Of a DNA stretch of 64,000 bases, positions 11,621-25,187 are shown in pieces. Both the position numbers and the translations under genes were made by a program. Source of the DNA: Flectonema sp. DT1601 (lineage: Eukaryota; Euglenozoa; Diplonemea; Diplonemida; Diplonemidae); the NCBI GenBank assembly GCA_964019425.1, contig OZ025790.1, positions 372,001-436,000 of the forward strand, written 5' to 3'. Each line of letters opens with the position of its first letter. Position 1 is the stretch's first letter. The notes beneath the pieces are model-generated. The model ran no database searches. It saw nothing but the letters and a program-made list of their open reading frames with translations, and was not told where the DNA came from.

Positions 11621-14540
11621 TTTTATTTTCAGCTTAATTAGCTACAAATTGTTTCTACTAAGTGTTTCTCACTTAGTTTTTTTTTTTTGCTTTTCAGCTC
11701 CTTAAAAGCTGCTAAGTGTTTCTGCTAAGTGTTTCTCACTTAGAATTTTATTTTTATGTTCGTTTTCTATCCCTTCTCCTATCCCTTTTGTTCAAAATGA
11801 GCGGGAGGAAATTCTCTCATTCACGCTAAGATGCACTCTGAACTTTGATTTTTTGATCTGAGTGTGAGGGAATGACCTGTTAGTGCATTGGGCATAGGCT
11901 GGGCTGCAGTTTAGATGTCTTAGGTGTTAATAGGGGGTTCCTCTTAGCATTTTTCTTTGTTCCCACCTTATGATTTTCTTGAAGAAAAAAAATAGAAGTC
12001 ATAATGGTGCTTCCCTCTGGAAGGGTTGTAAGCCATGGTGTCCAACTAAATTAAAGGACAAGTCTGGGATAATCCCTGCCAGAGGGGCGAGTATTCTACC
12101 ATGGTTGAAATACTCTGGCAACTGATCTTCAATTTTATGTTGTTTGTTAGCTGCTGGTGTATCTCGATCATGTGTTGATACTTGCATTTTTTTTTTATTT
12201 GTAATCTTTTACTACAATAACTCTTGCAATTATCTTTTCTTTTTTATTCTCTATCTGTTCTGGTCTGTTTCTTCATTTTTTTACATTAATAATTACATTT
12301 TGTTCAAAAAGAAAAAAAAAGAAAAAGATTTCATATTAGAAACTAGGAAACTAGGTTAACACTTAGTTAAAATTAAGACCGGTTAGTCAGTTTAAGGTCT
12401 TGTCTAGGACCAACATTCTTGTTTAACTTCAGTTATATTCATTTTACTTTTTATTGTTTCCCATCTGTTTTTATTTTCTATTAGTTCTGGTCAGAAACCC
12501 CTGGGCAGCAAGAAGGAAAGCAGTTTAGTACTTCTGGGTGTTTGGCATCACCCCCCATAGTGAGCAAGTACAACAGGTAGCATTGGTAGTCTGTTGATCC
12601 TGAGTGATCCCAGCTACAGTTTTGTTTTTCTTTCTTTTTTTTAGAAGAAGATCAGGACATTCAAGCACTGCTGGATAGTTGCTGAATGCAGGGCCTGCCT
12701 GTGGCATTATAATAACAGGCTAAGTCATTTGTAGTTCATAGTTTACCTTTGATTTTATAACTTCACATAGGGTACTATGAACGATGAGAGATCCAGTGGG
12801 ATCACTCAGGGTCTAGTAGAGACCACCAATGTTGTGCGTTGATAGGCAAGGTGACCAACCTTGACATTCTTTCTTTTCTCTCCTGTTGTGACAAACACAA
12901 AATACACACACAGCTTACAGTGTGTTCTTTGTGTATGTTTTCTTCAGGTGTGAGTAGTTTTTTTGTTCTTGCTCTTCAGGGAGGGCCTTAGCCAAAAGCT
13001 AACAGTCCAAATCTCACCTGAAAATTCAACTCAGTCCTTGTCAGTTTTGGCATCAAACTTGTAATGGTTTAATCATTACAGGTTATTTACTGAAATATTT
13101 GTTCTAAAAGTTGCTAAGTATTTCTCACTTAGAAATTTTTTATTTTTTTATTTTCAGCTTAATTAGCTACAAATTGTTTCTACTAAGTGTTTCTCACTTA
13201 GTTTTTTTTTTTTGCTTTTCAGCTCCTTAAAAGCTGCTAAGTGTTTCTGCTAAGTGTTTCTCACTTAGAATTTTATTTTTATGTTCGTTTTCTATCCCTT
13301 CTCCTATCCCTTTTGTTCAAAATGAGCGGGAGGAAATTCTCTCATTCACGCTAAGATGCACTCTGAACTTTGATTTTTTGATCTGAGTGTGAGGGAATGA
13401 CCTGTTAGTGCATTGGGCATAGGCTGGGCTGCAGTTTAGATGTCTTAGGTGTTAATAGGGGGTTCCTCTTAGCATTTTTCTTTGTTCCCACCTTATGATT
13501 TTCTTGAAGAAAAAAAATAGAAGTCATAATGGTGCTTCCCTCTGGAAGGGTTGTAAGCCATGGTGTCCAACTAAATTAAAGGACAAGTCTGGGATAATCC
13601 CTGCCAGAGGGGCGAGTATTCTACCATGGTTGAAATACTCTGGCAACTGATCTTCAATTTTATGTTGTTTGTTAGCTGCTGGTGTATCTCGATCATGTGT
13701 TGATACTTGCATTTTTTTTTATTTGTAATCTTTTACTACAATAACTCTTGCAATTATCTTTTCTTTTTTATTCTCTATCTGTTCTGGTCTGTTTCTTCAT
13801 TTTTTTACATTAATAATTACATTTTGTTCAAAAAGAAAAAAAAAGAAAAAGATTTCATATTAGAAACTAGGAAACTAGGTTAACACTTAGTTAAAATTAA
13901 GACCGGTTAGTCAGTTTAAGGTCTTGTCTAGGACCAACATTCTTGTTTAACTTCAGTTATATTCATTTTACTTTTTATTGTTTCCCATCTGTTTTTATTT
14001 TCTATTAGTTCTGGTCAGAAACCCCTGGGCAGCAAGAAGGAAAGCAGTTTAGTACTTCTGGGTGTTTGGCATCACCCCCCATAGTGAGCAAGTACAACAG
14101 GTAGCATTGGTAGTCTGTTGATCCTGAGTGATCCCAGCTACAGTTTTGTTTTTCTTTCTTTTTTTTAGAAGAAGATCAGGACATTCAAGCACTGCTGGAT
14201 AGTTGCTGAATGCAGGGCCTGCCTGTGGCATTATAATAACAGGCTAAGTCATTTGTAGTTCATAGTTTACCTTTGATTTTATAACTTCACATAGGGTACT
14301 ATGAACGATGAGAGATCCAGTGGGATCACTCAGGGTCTAGTAGAGACCACCAATGTTGTGCGTTGATAGGCAAGGTGACCAACCTTGACATTCTTTCTTT
14401 TCTCTCATGTTGTGACAAACACAAAATACACACACAGCTTACAGTGTGTTCTTTGTGTATGTTTTCTTCAGGTGTGAGTAGTTTTTTTGTTCTTGCTCTT
14501 CAGGGAGGGCCTTAGCCAAAAGCTAACAGTCCAAATCTCA
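11621..14540. repeat. Repeat family A, two tandem units
   Basis: Two units about 1,525 bp apart. Both are longer than the 1,357-bp form because of an extra segment of about 150 bp (about 12270-12415 in the first) that includes GGTCTTGTCTAGGACC, a relative of the palindrome in family C. Several CTAAGTGTTTCTCACTTAG hairpins (7-bp stem) lie in each unit. The second unit is cut at 14540, where a C array begins. Confidence 0.85.
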
Positions 14541-14561
14541 CTTTAAAAAATAATAAGAAGG

Positions 14562-14593
<32 letters not shown>

Positions 14594-15516
14594 AATAAAC
14601 AATGTTATCATTGTTTTTTTATCGATCGACTATGTCGATCACTTTCTATTTTTCGTCCTGGTCAGGACGCTAAACTGATTGTTTTTTCTTTAAAAATAAA
14701 TAAAAAGAATAAAAAAAAAAAGAAAAAAGGAATAAACAATGTTATCATTGTTTTTATTTTATCGATCGACTATGTCGATTACTTTCTATTTTCCGTCCTG
14801 GTCAAGACGCTAAACTGATTGTTTTTTTTTCAAAATTAATAAAAAAGAATATAAAAAAAAAATAAAAAAAGAAGAATAAACAATGTTATCATTGTTTTTT
14901 TTTTTATTGTTCGACTTTGTTGACTAATTTCTATTTTCCGTTTTTTTTCTTTTTAAAAAATAAATAAAAAGAATTTAAAAAAAAAAAAAAAAAAAAGAAT
15001 AAACAATGTTATCATTGTTTTTTTTTCATCGATCGACTATGTCGATTACTTTCTATTTTCCGTCCTGGTCAAGACGCTAAACTGATTGTTTTTTTTTCAA
15101 AATTAATAAAAAAGAATATAAAAAAAAACAAAAACAAAAAGAATAAACAATGTTATCATTGTTTTTTTTTTATCGTTCGACTTTGTCGACTAATTTTTAT
15201 TTTCCGTTTTTTTTTCTTTAAAAATAAATAAAAAGAATTTAAAAAAAAAAAAAAAAAAAAAGAATAAACAATGTTATCATTGTTTTTTTATCGATCGACT
15301 ATGTCGATCACTTTCTATTTTCCGTCCTGGTCAAGACGCTAAACTGATTGTTTTTTCTTTAAAATAATAAAAAGGATTAAAAAAAAAAAAAAAAAAAAAA
15401 AAAGAATAAACAATGTTATCATTGTTTTTTATCGATCGACTATGTCGATCACTTTCTATTTTCCGTCCTGGTCAAGACGCTAAACTGATTGTTTTTTCTT
15501 TAAAAAATAATTAAAA

Positions 15517-15551
<35 letters not shown>

Positions 15552-15806
15552 TTAATCAATGTTATCATTGTTTTTTTATCGATCGACTATGTCGATCACT
15601 TTCAATTTTCCGTCCTGGTCAGGACGCTAAACTGATTGTTTTTTCTTTAAAAATAAATGAAAAGAACAAAAAAAAAAAAAAAAAAAAAAGGAATAAACAA
15701 TGTTATCATTGTTTTTTTTTTATCGATCGACTATGTCGATTACTTTCTATTTTCCGTCCTGGTCAAGACGCTAAACTGATTGTTTTTTCTTTAAAATAAT
15801 TAAAAG

Positions 15807-15843
<37 letters not shown>

Positions 15844-16385
15844 ATAAACAATGTTATCATTGTTTTTTTTCTATCGATCGACTATGTCGATTAATTTCTA
15901 TTTTCCGTCCTGATCGAGACGCTAAACTGATTGTTTCCTTTTTTTAAATAATAAATAAAAAAAAAAAAAAAAAAAAAAAAAGAGCATCTCCCTGCTATCC
16001 TCATATCCCCACAATAATATTATACCTTTTCATTTTCTCTTTCCTTTTCTGGTCTTTTTTTTTCTTTTTTTCCTTTTTCATACAACGTTTTTTATTTATA
16101 TTTTTTTTTTTTTTTTTTTTTTTTTCATGTTTGATTATTTCCTCTTCATATTTTTTTTTTTCTATTCTTTCTTTTTTTTTTTTTTTTTTTTCTCTGCCTC
16201 TCTCTCAATTCTGTTCGTTTCTTTGAAACGAAAATTCATTTGAATATTATTCCTTGGTCAGCAACCATCATTGTCGCCCTTTGGGCCTGTTAAAAAAAAA
16301 AATAAAAATAAAAAGAAAGTTTACATCGGGAATAGGGCAGGAGCCAAAAGCTCCCAGTCCGTTACTTCCCACTTATCGAAATTCA
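14541..16385 (+). repeat. C array (about 10 units) plus D module: right half of a composite element
   Basis: The forward C array to 15981 is followed by a D module (15982-16385) ending at CGAAATTC. It matches 8537-9906 closely. No left arm is present, so this is a half element, probably a recombination product. Confidence 0.8.
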
Positions 16386-19287
16386 CAGGTGGGGTGATGG
16401 GTTGCGCCACTGCAATCCAGTCACAAAAAGAAACAAAGGTAATCTCCAGGGTTCTCGACCCTTGGCTCTCCCTGCGCAAGCATCGCATGGAGGGTGACGC
16501 TAAGCACCCGGGGAGTACGAAACAAACTTTCCCCCTGCTGTCCTGTTTGAAATAAAAAAAAAAAAAAAAAAAAAACAAAGGGATAGAAGTAAACAGAATA
16601 CATTACACCTCAACAGGTGACGCTAAACACCCAGGGGATACAAACCAAACTTTCCCCCTGTTGCCCTGTTTGAAATAAATTAAAAAAAAGAACAAGAAAA
16701 CAGAATACAATACTCAGCAATCAGACTCGTTCACTCGCTTCGTCAGAGCCGTTCGAGCCGATGCTCATGTAAAGTTACCTGTTTTCTTTTAACAAATTAA
16801 ATAAAATAAAATAAAAATAAAGTATACAAACCAAACTTTCCCTGGAATACAATACCTAACAATCAGTGCGTTCACTGGCCTTAGGGCTGTTCGGACTTAT
16901 GCTTTGGACTGTTCCCTTGCAGAAAAAAAAGTAAAATAAACCAACTTTGGGACATTAGAAAAGCATAAAATAAAAGTTGCTACAACCAAAAGACAACTGC
17001 AAAAAATAAGGTTTTTGTAGGGGAGCTACAATGTAGCAATAATGTCACACAGTCATGTGGCAAGCTGAATAAGAAATTTGGGAGAGGAATAGGGGCAGTG
17101 AACTTTTGATTCAGGCCCTTCCCAACGAACAGGACGAAGACTTCTAAAACCTGAGATGAACCAATTGAGTTGAAACAAACAAATAACAGAGACGCAACAC
17201 ATACCGGAACATCATCGCAAGCAATGCTTCGGACCTCCGTCGACCTTCGTTCTTCCGGCGGCAAAGGGAAACAAGAAAGAACGGGCAATGAGACAAACCT
17301 GTTAGTTGGTGTTGTGTTGTTGTTAAAAACAAAAACATAAACGCCAGGAAGTTCGACAACGAAGACATCGACATCGATCGCTACTCTGCAGATGTCCGGC
17401 GGGTGTTTGTCTACACTGTGTTTATTGTTTGTTTTTTTCCCAAGGTTCAACCCTGGGAAGAGAAGTAAAAAATTCCGTCAGTGTTGGCCTTCCTGTTCGA
17501 AGGTGCGCACCAATGACGATAAATAGAGTGGGGGGGAGAAAACCTTTGATCCAACTGGATCCCTTCACGAGCTGACATTGCCATGTGAAGTTAAATATTC
17601 TGGCGATGCCAGCTCAGGCGACTTAGCCTGCTTTTTTCTTTAAATAAAAAAAATAAAAAGATACCAACAGGTGGGGTGATGGGTTGCGCCACTGCAATCC
17701 AGTCACAAAAAGAAACAAAGGTAATCTCCAGGGTTCTCGACCCTTGGCTCTCCCTGCGCAAGCATCGCATGGAGGGTGACGCTAAGCACCCGGGGGGTAC
17801 GAAACAAACTTTCCCCCTGCTGTCCTGTTTGAAATAAAAAAAAAAAAAAAAAAAAAACAAAGGGATAGAAGTAAACAGAATACATTACACCTCAACAGGT
17901 GACGCTAAACACCCAGGGGATACAAACCAAACTTTCCCCCTGTTGCCCTGTTTGAAATAAATTAAAAAAAAGAACAAGAAAACAGAATACAATACTCAGC
18001 AATCAGACTCGTTCACTCGCTTCGTCAGAGCCGTTCGAGCCGATGCTCATGTAAAGTTACCTGTTTTCTTTTAACAAATTAAATAAAATAAAATAAAAAT
18101 AAAGTATACAAACCAAACTTTCCCTGGAATACAATACCTAACAATCAGTGCGTTCACTGGCCTTAGGGCTGTTCGGACTTATGCTTTGGACTGTTCCCTT
18201 GCAGAAAAAAAAGTAAAATAAACCAACTTTGGGACATTAGAAAAGCATAAAATAAAAGTTGCTACAACCAAAAGACAACTGCAAAAAATAAGGTTTTTGT
18301 AGGGGAGCTACAATGTAGCAATAATGTCACACAGTCATGTGGCAAGCTGAATAAGAAATTTGGGAGAGGAATAGGGGCAGTGAACTTTTGATTCAGGCCC
18401 TTCCCAACGAACAGGACGAAGACTTCTAAAACCTGAGATGAACCAATTGAGTTGAAACAAACAAATAACAGAGACGCAACACATACCGGAACATCATCGC
18501 AAGCAATGCTTCGGACCTCCGTCGACCTTCGTTCTTCCGGCGGCAAAGGGAAACAAGAAAGAACGGGCAATGAGACAAACCTGTTAGTTGGTGTTGTGTT
18601 GTTGTTAAAAACAAAAACATAAACGCCAGGAAGTTCGACAACGAAGACATCGACATTGATCGCTGCTCTGCAGATGTCCGGCGGGTGTTTGTCTACACTG
18701 TGTTTATTGTTTGTTTTTTTCCCAAGGTTCAACCCTGGGAAGAGAAGTAAAAAATTCCGTCAGTGTTGGCCTTCCTGTTCGAAGGTGCGCACCAATGACG
18801 ATAAATAGAGTGGGGGGGAGAAAACCTTTGATCCAACTGGATCCCTTCACGAGCTGACATTGCCATGTGAAGTTAAATATTCTGGCGATGCCAGCTCAGG
18901 CGACTTAGCCTGCTTTTTTCTTTAAATAAAAAAAATAAAAAGATACCAACAGGTGGGGTGATGGGTTGCGCCACTGCAATCCAGTCACAAAAAGAAACAA
19001 AGGTAATCTCCAGGGTTCTCGACCCTTGGCTCTCCCTGCGCAAGCATCGCATGGAGGGTGACGCTAAGCACCCGGGGGGTACGAAACAAACTTTCCCCCT
19101 GCTGTCCTGTTTGAAATAAAAAAAAAAAAAAAAAAAAAACAAAGGGATAGAAGTAAACAGAATACATTACACCTCAACAGGTGACGCTAAACACCCAGGG
19201 GATACAAACCAAACTTTCCCCCTGTTGCCCTGTTTGAAATAAATTAAAAAAAAGAACAAGAAAACAGAATACAATACTCAGCAATCA
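16386..19287. repeat. Repeat family B, two full tandem units and one partial
   Basis: The period is 1,282 bp (equivalent points at 17591 and 18873). The units differ by only a few bases, so the duplication is recent. The third unit is truncated at about 19287 by a reverse C array. Confidence 0.85.
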
Positions 19288-19767
19288 TCTTTTTATTTAT
19301 AAAAAAAAACAATCAGTTTAGCGTCTTGACCAGGACGGAAAATAGAAAGTGATCGACATAGTCGATCGATAAAAAAACAATGATAACATTGTTTATTCTT
19401 TTTTTTTATTTTAAATTCTTTTTATTTATTTTTTAAAGAAAAAAAAACGGAAAATAGAAATTAGTCGACAAAGTCGAACGAAGAAAAAAAACAATGATAA
19501 CATTGTTTATTCTTTTTTTTTATTTTAAAATCTTTTTATTTATTTTTTAAAGAAAAAAACTGAAAATAGAAATTAGTCGACAAAGTCGAACGATAAAAAA
19601 AACAATGATAACATTGTTTATTCTTTTTTTTTATTTTAAATTCTTTTTATTTATTTTTTAAAGAAAAGAAACGGAAAATAGAAATTAGTCCGATAAAAAA
19701 AAAAACAATGATAACATTGTTTATTCTTTTTTTTATTTTTTTTTTTATATTCTTTTTTATTAATTTT
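19288..19767 (-). repeat. Repeat family C, short reverse array (4 units)
   Basis: Four AACAATGATAACATTGTT palindromes. It is joined abruptly to B on the left and to the middle of an A unit on the right, with no D module, which again indicates recombination within repeats. Confidence 0.85.
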
Positions 19768-22700
19768 GGGATCACTCAGGGTCTAGTAGAGACCACCAAT
19801 GTTGTGCGTTGATAGGCAAGGTGACCAACCTTGACATTCTTTCTTTTCTCTCCTGTTGTGACAAACACAAAATACACGCACAGCTTACAGTGTGTTCTTT
19901 GTGTATGTTTTCTTCAGGTGTGAGTAGTTTTTTTGTTCTTGCTCTTCAGGGAGGGCCTTAGCCAAAAGCTAACAGTCCAAATCTCACCTGGTAAACTCAA
20001 CTCAGTCTTTGTCAGTATTGGCATCAAACCTGTAATGGTTACATTAACTACCATTTCAACAGGTTATTTACTGAAATATTTGTTCTAAAAGTTGCTAAGT
20101 ATCTCTCACTTAGAAATTTTTTTTATTTTTTTATTTTCAGCTCAATTAGCTACAAAGTGTTTCTACTAAGTGTTTCTCACTTAGATTTTTTTTTTTGCTT
20201 TTCAGCTCCTTAAAAGCTGCTAAGTATTTTTGCTAAGTGTTTCTCACTTAGAATCTTATTGTTATGTTCGTTTTCTATCCCTTCTCCTATCCCTTTTGTT
20301 CAAAAAAAGCGGGAGGAAATTCTCTCATTCATGCTAAGATGCACTCTGAACTTTGATTTTTTTGATCTGAGTGTGAGGGAATAACCTGTTAGTGCATTGG
20401 GCATAAGCTGGGCTGCAGTTTAGATGTCTTAGGTGTTAATAAGGGGTTCCTCTTAGCATTTTTCTTTGTTCCCACCTTATGATTTTCTTGAAGAAAAAAA
20501 ATAGAAGTCATAATGGTGCTTCCCTCTGGAAGGGTTGTAAGCCATGGTGTCCAACTAAATTAAAGGACAAGTCTGGGATAATCCCTGCCAGAGGGGCGAG
20601 TATTCTACCATGGTTGAAATACTCTGGCAACTGATCTTCAATTTTATGTTGTTTGTTAGCTGCTGGTGTATCTTGATTATGTGTTGATACTTGCATTTTC
20701 TTATTTGTAATCTTCTATTACAATTCTCTTTCTGTTCTGGTCTGTTACTTCATTTGTCTTGTTTAACTTCAGTTATATCCATTTTACTTTTTATTGTTTC
20801 CCATCTACTTTTTATTTTCTATTAGTTCTGGTCAGAAACTCCTGGGCAGCAAGAAGGAAAGTAGTTTAGTACTTCTGGGTGTTTGGCATCACCCCCCATA
20901 GTGAGCAAGTACAACAGGTAGCATTGGTAGTCTGTTGATCCTGAGTGATCCCAGCTACAGTTTTGTTTTTCTTTCTTTTTTTTAGAAGAAGATCAGGACA
21001 TCCAAGCACTGCTGGATAGTTGCTGAATGCAGGGCCTGCCTGTGGCATTATAATAACAGGCTAAGTCATTTGTAGTTCATAGTTTACCTTTGATTTTATA
21101 ACTTCACATAGGTACTATGAACGATGAGAGATCCAGTGGGATCACTCAGGGTCTAGTAGAGACCACCAATGTTGTGCGTTGATAGGCAAGGTGACCAACC
21201 TTGACATTCTTTCTTTTCTCTCCTGTTGTGACAAACACAAAATACACACACAGCTTACAGTGTGTTCTTTGTGTATGTTTTCTTCAGGTGTGAGTAGTTT
21301 TTTTGTTCTTGCTCTTCAGGGAGGGCCTTAGCCAAAAGCTAACAGTCCAAATCTCACCTGGAAATTCAACTCAGTCCTTGTCAGTTTTGGCATCAAACTT
21401 GTAATGGTTTAATCATTACAGGTTATTTACTGAAATATTTGTTCTAAAAGTTGCTAAGTATTTCTCACTTAGAATTTTTTTTTATTTTTTTATTTTCAGC
21501 TTAATTAGCTACAAATTGTTTCTACTAAGTGTTTCTCACTTAGATTTTTTTTTTGCTTTTCAGCTCCTTAAAAGCTGCTAAGTGTTTCTGCTAAGTGTTT
21601 CTCACTTAGAATCTTATTGTTATGTTCGTTTTCTATCCCTTCTCCTATCCCTTTTGTTCAAAATAAGCGGGAGGAAATTCTCTCATTCACGCTAAGATGC
21701 ACTCTGAACTTTGATTTTTTGATCTGAGTGTGAGGGAATGACCTGTTAGTGCATTGGGCATAAGCTGGGCTGCAGTTTAGATGTCTTAGGTGTTAATAAG
21801 GGGTTCCTCTTAGCATTTTTCTTTGTTCCCACCTTATGATTTTCTTGAAGAAAAAAAATAGAAGTCATAATGGTGCTTCCCTCTGGAAGGGTTGTAAGCC
21901 ATGGTGTCCAACTAAATTAAAGGACAAGTCTGGGATAATCCCTGCCAGAGGGGCGAGTATTCTACCATGGTTGAAATACTCTGGCAACTGATCTTCAATT
22001 TTATGTTGTTTGTTAGCTGCTGGTGTATCTTGATCATGTGTTGATACTTGCATTTTCTTATTTGTAATCTTCTATTACAATTCTCTTTCTGTTCTGGTCT
22101 GTTACTTCATTTGTCTTGTTTAACTTCAGTTATATCCATTTTACTTTTTATTGTTTCCCATCTACTTTTTATTTTCTATTAGTTCTGGTCAGAAACTCTT
22201 GGGCAGCAAGAAGGAAAGTAGTTTAGTACTTCTGGGTGTTTGGCATCACCCCCCATAGTGAGCAAGTACAACAGGTAGCATTGGTAGTCTGTTGATCCTG
22301 AGTGATCCCAGCTACAGTTTTGTTTTTCTTTCTTTTTTTTAGAAGAAGATCAGGACATCCAAGCACTGCTGGATAGTTGCTGAATGCAGGGCCTGCCTGT
22401 GGCATTATAATAACAGGCTAAGTCATTTGTAGTTCATAGTTTACCTTTGATTTTATAACTTCACATAGGGTACTATGAACGATGAGAGATCCAGTGGGAT
22501 CACTCAGGGTCTAGTAGAGACCACCAATGTTGTGCGTTGATAGGCAAGGTGACCAACCTTGACATTCTTTCTTTTCTCTCCTGTTGTGACAAACACAAAA
22601 TACACACACAGCTTACAGTGTGTTCTTTGTGTATGTTTTCTTCAGGTGTGAGTAGTTTTTTTGTTCTTGCTCTTCAGGGAGGGCCTTAGCCAAAAGCTAA

Positions 22701-23376
22701 CAGTCCAAATCTCACCTGGAAATTCAACTCACTCTGTTCTGGTCTGTTACTTCATTTGTCTTGTTTAACTTCAGTTATATCCATTTTACTTTTTATTGTT
22801 TCCCATCTACTTTTTATTTTCTATTAGTTCTGGTCAGAAACTCCTGGGCAGCAAGAAGGAAAGTAGTTTAGTACTTCTGGGTGTTTGGCATCACCCCCCA
22901 TAGTGAGCAAGTACAACAGGTAGCATTGGTAGTCTGTTGATCCTGAGTGATCCCAGCTACAGTTTTGTTTTTCTTTCTTTTTTTTAGAAGAAGATCAGGA
23001 CATCCAAGCACTGCTGGATAGTTGCTGAATGCAGGGCCTGCCTGTGGCATTATAATAACAGGCTAAGTCATTTGTAGTTCATAGTTTACCTTTGATTTTA
23101 TAACTTCACACAGGGTACTATGAACGATGAGAGATCCAGTGGGATCACTCAGGGTCTAGTAGAGACCACCAATGTTGTGCGTTGATAGGCAAGGTGACCA
23201 ACCTTGACATTCTTTCTTTTCTCTCCTGTTGTGACAAACACAAAATACACGCACAGCTTACAGTGTGTTCTTTGTGTATGTTTTCTTCAGGTGTGAGTAG
23301 TTTTTTTGTTCTTGCTCTTCAGGGAGGGCCTTAGCCAAAAGCTAACAGTCCAAATCTCACCTGGTAAACTCAACTC
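19768..23376. repeat. Repeat family A, tandem run with two complete 1,357-bp units
   Basis: A partial unit (19768-19994) is followed by two complete units and another partial copy (about 22733-23376). This run defines the standard A length. The last copy ends at the usual CTCACCTGGTAAACTCAACTC boundary, where a non-repeat stretch starts. Confidence 0.85.
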
Positions 23377-23898
23377 TGGCTGATTCACGTAATGGTTGGG
23401 TTCTCAAGACTGGTTGCTTGCTAATGTGAATGCTGACGTTCGAACTGCCCCGACTTTCGAGTAGTTTCCTTTTCCGGCGTGTAACAATCCCGACTGACGA
23501 AAAAGGTTGGAGGAATTGCTAGTTTGTTGGGTTATATTCGTAGCAGCTTCACGGTGACGGCGGCCTTACTGAGAATTATCCCTGGTTGTTACGTGTTGAA
23601 AGTCACAGGTTATAGCGTCAAAATAACACTCGCGTGGGTGGTTGCTCTCTTCGGAAAGCATAACTTCAGACCCGTCAATTCGCGGCGCTTATATCTACAC
23701 ACATTAATTAGTTGAACGAGTTCAAGTCACTTCCCTGCATAGCAGATCCGTGTCCTCTGTACTAACGCTATACTAAGTGTGACTGTGACTGATACACGTA
23801 ATGGTTGGGTTCTTTAAGTACTCAGGACTGGTTGCCTGCTGATGTGAATGCTGACGTTCGAACTGCCCCGACTTTCGAGTAATTTCCTTTCCGACTTA
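23377..23898. repeat. Low-copy island with 0.1-kb direct repeats
   Basis: About 105 bp starting CACGTAATGGTTGGGTTCT and containing CTGACGTTCGAACTGCCCCG occurs at about 23378-23482 and again at about 23787-23897, about 410 bp apart. The base composition is balanced, unlike the AT-rich surroundings. Between the repeats, 23705-23771 matches 49509-49572 on the other strand and ends in ACTAACGCTAT, which equals bases 2-12 of the kinetoplastid spliced-leader exon as I know it. The rest of the candidate exon does not match known leaders, so I do not call an SL RNA gene. Confidence 0.6.
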
Positions 23899-24453
23899 GG
23901 ATGACGCAGCGTGGTGGGTGCCTTGGGATTTAATAAATAAAGCGGAAATAAAGGGGCTTTCCCACCCCCCTTTATTCCGCTTATTTCCCCTTTACTGCAA
24001 CTGGAAATATTACTGCGCTGAATAATTACTGCGGGGAAATATTACTGCGCGGAAAAATTAGTGCGGTTTTTTTAAGAAAAAATTAGTGCAGTTTTTTCCA
24101 CTTGGTGGTAGAAAAAAATTTGGTTGCTTTTTTGCTGTGTAAGGCACCAGCAGAAAAATGCAGCTGGAAAAAAGTCGATTCTGAGTAGAAATATTAGTGC
24201 GGTGGAAATATTACTGCGTGGAAAAATTAGTGCGGTTTTTTGCAGATTTGGAAATTAGTGCGGTTTTTTCCGCGCAGTAATATTTCCAGTTGCAGTATTT
24301 CCCCTTTATTTTGGAAAAAAAGGAAAAAAAGCCCTTTATTTGGATTAAAAGCCCTTTATTTCCCCTTTATTTTGGAATTACGGAAATTAAAGGGCATTAA
24401 AAGCCCTTTAATTTCCCCTTTATTTTGCCCCCTTTAAAGGGGTACAAGTATGA
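23899..24453. repeat. CCCCTTTATTT-rich tract hosting a MITE
   Basis: About eight copies of CCCTTTATT and its complement flank the MITE at 23995. AAGCGGAAATAAAGGGG and CCCCTTTATTCCGCTT form a near-perfect hairpin on the left side. This may be an older decayed inverted-repeat element. Confidence 0.5.
23995..24295. mobile_element. 301-bp MITE, second copy, inverted
   Basis: Same family as 7084-7385 but in the opposite orientation, with CTGCAACTGG termini and TA on both sides (23993-23994 and 24296-24297). Differences are few, so both insertions look recent. Confidence 0.85.
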
Positions 24454-24583
24454 TATATAAATAAAAAAACGTTGTATGAAAAAGGAAAAAAAAAAAAAAA
24501 AAAAAAAAAGACCAGAAAAGGAAAGAGAAAATGAAAAGGTATAATATTATTGTGGGGATATGAGGGATAGCAGGGAGATGCTC

Positions 24584-25187
24584 TTTTTTTTTTTTTTTTT
24601 TATATTTTTTATTTTTTTTATTATTTATTATTTAAAAAAAAGGAAACAATCAGTTTTGCGTCTCGATCAGGACGGAAAATAGAAATTAATCGACATAGTC
24701 GATCGATAGAAAAAGAAACAATGATAACATTGTTTATTCTTTTTTTTTTTTTTTTTTTTTAAATCCTTTTAATTATTTTAAAGAAAAAACAATCAGTTTA
24801 GCGTCTTGACCAGGACGGAAAATAGAAAGTAATCGACATAGTCGATCGATAAAAAAAACAATGATAACATTGTTTAATCCTTTTTTTTTTTTTTTTTTTT
24901 TTTAACTTTTTATTAATTTTTAAAGAAAAAACAATCAGTTTAGCGTCCTGACCAGGACGGAAAATAGAAAGTAATCGACATAGTCGATCGATAAAAAAAA
25001 ACAATGATAACATTGTTTATTCCTTTTTTTTTTTTTTTTAACTTTTTATTTATTTTTTAAAGAAAAAACAATCAGTTTAGCGTCCTGACCAGGACGGAAA
25101 ATAGAAATTAGTCGACAAAGTCGATCGATAAGAAACAATGATAACATTGTTTATTCATTTTTTTTTTTTTTTTTTTTTTATATTCTT
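24584..25187 (-). repeat. Repeat family C, reverse array (4 units)
   Basis: Part of the left arm of composite element 2. It ends in the target duplication ATTCTT (25182-25187) of the inserted TIR element. Confidence 0.88.

Noticed and set aside
20508-21048. 60- and 62-codon frames recurring in family A
   Set aside because: Short, domain-free, and conserved only to the same degree as the non-coding parts of the unit.
23524-23715. 63-codon frame in the low-copy island
   Set aside because: Begins at TTG rather than ATG, and no family is recognised.
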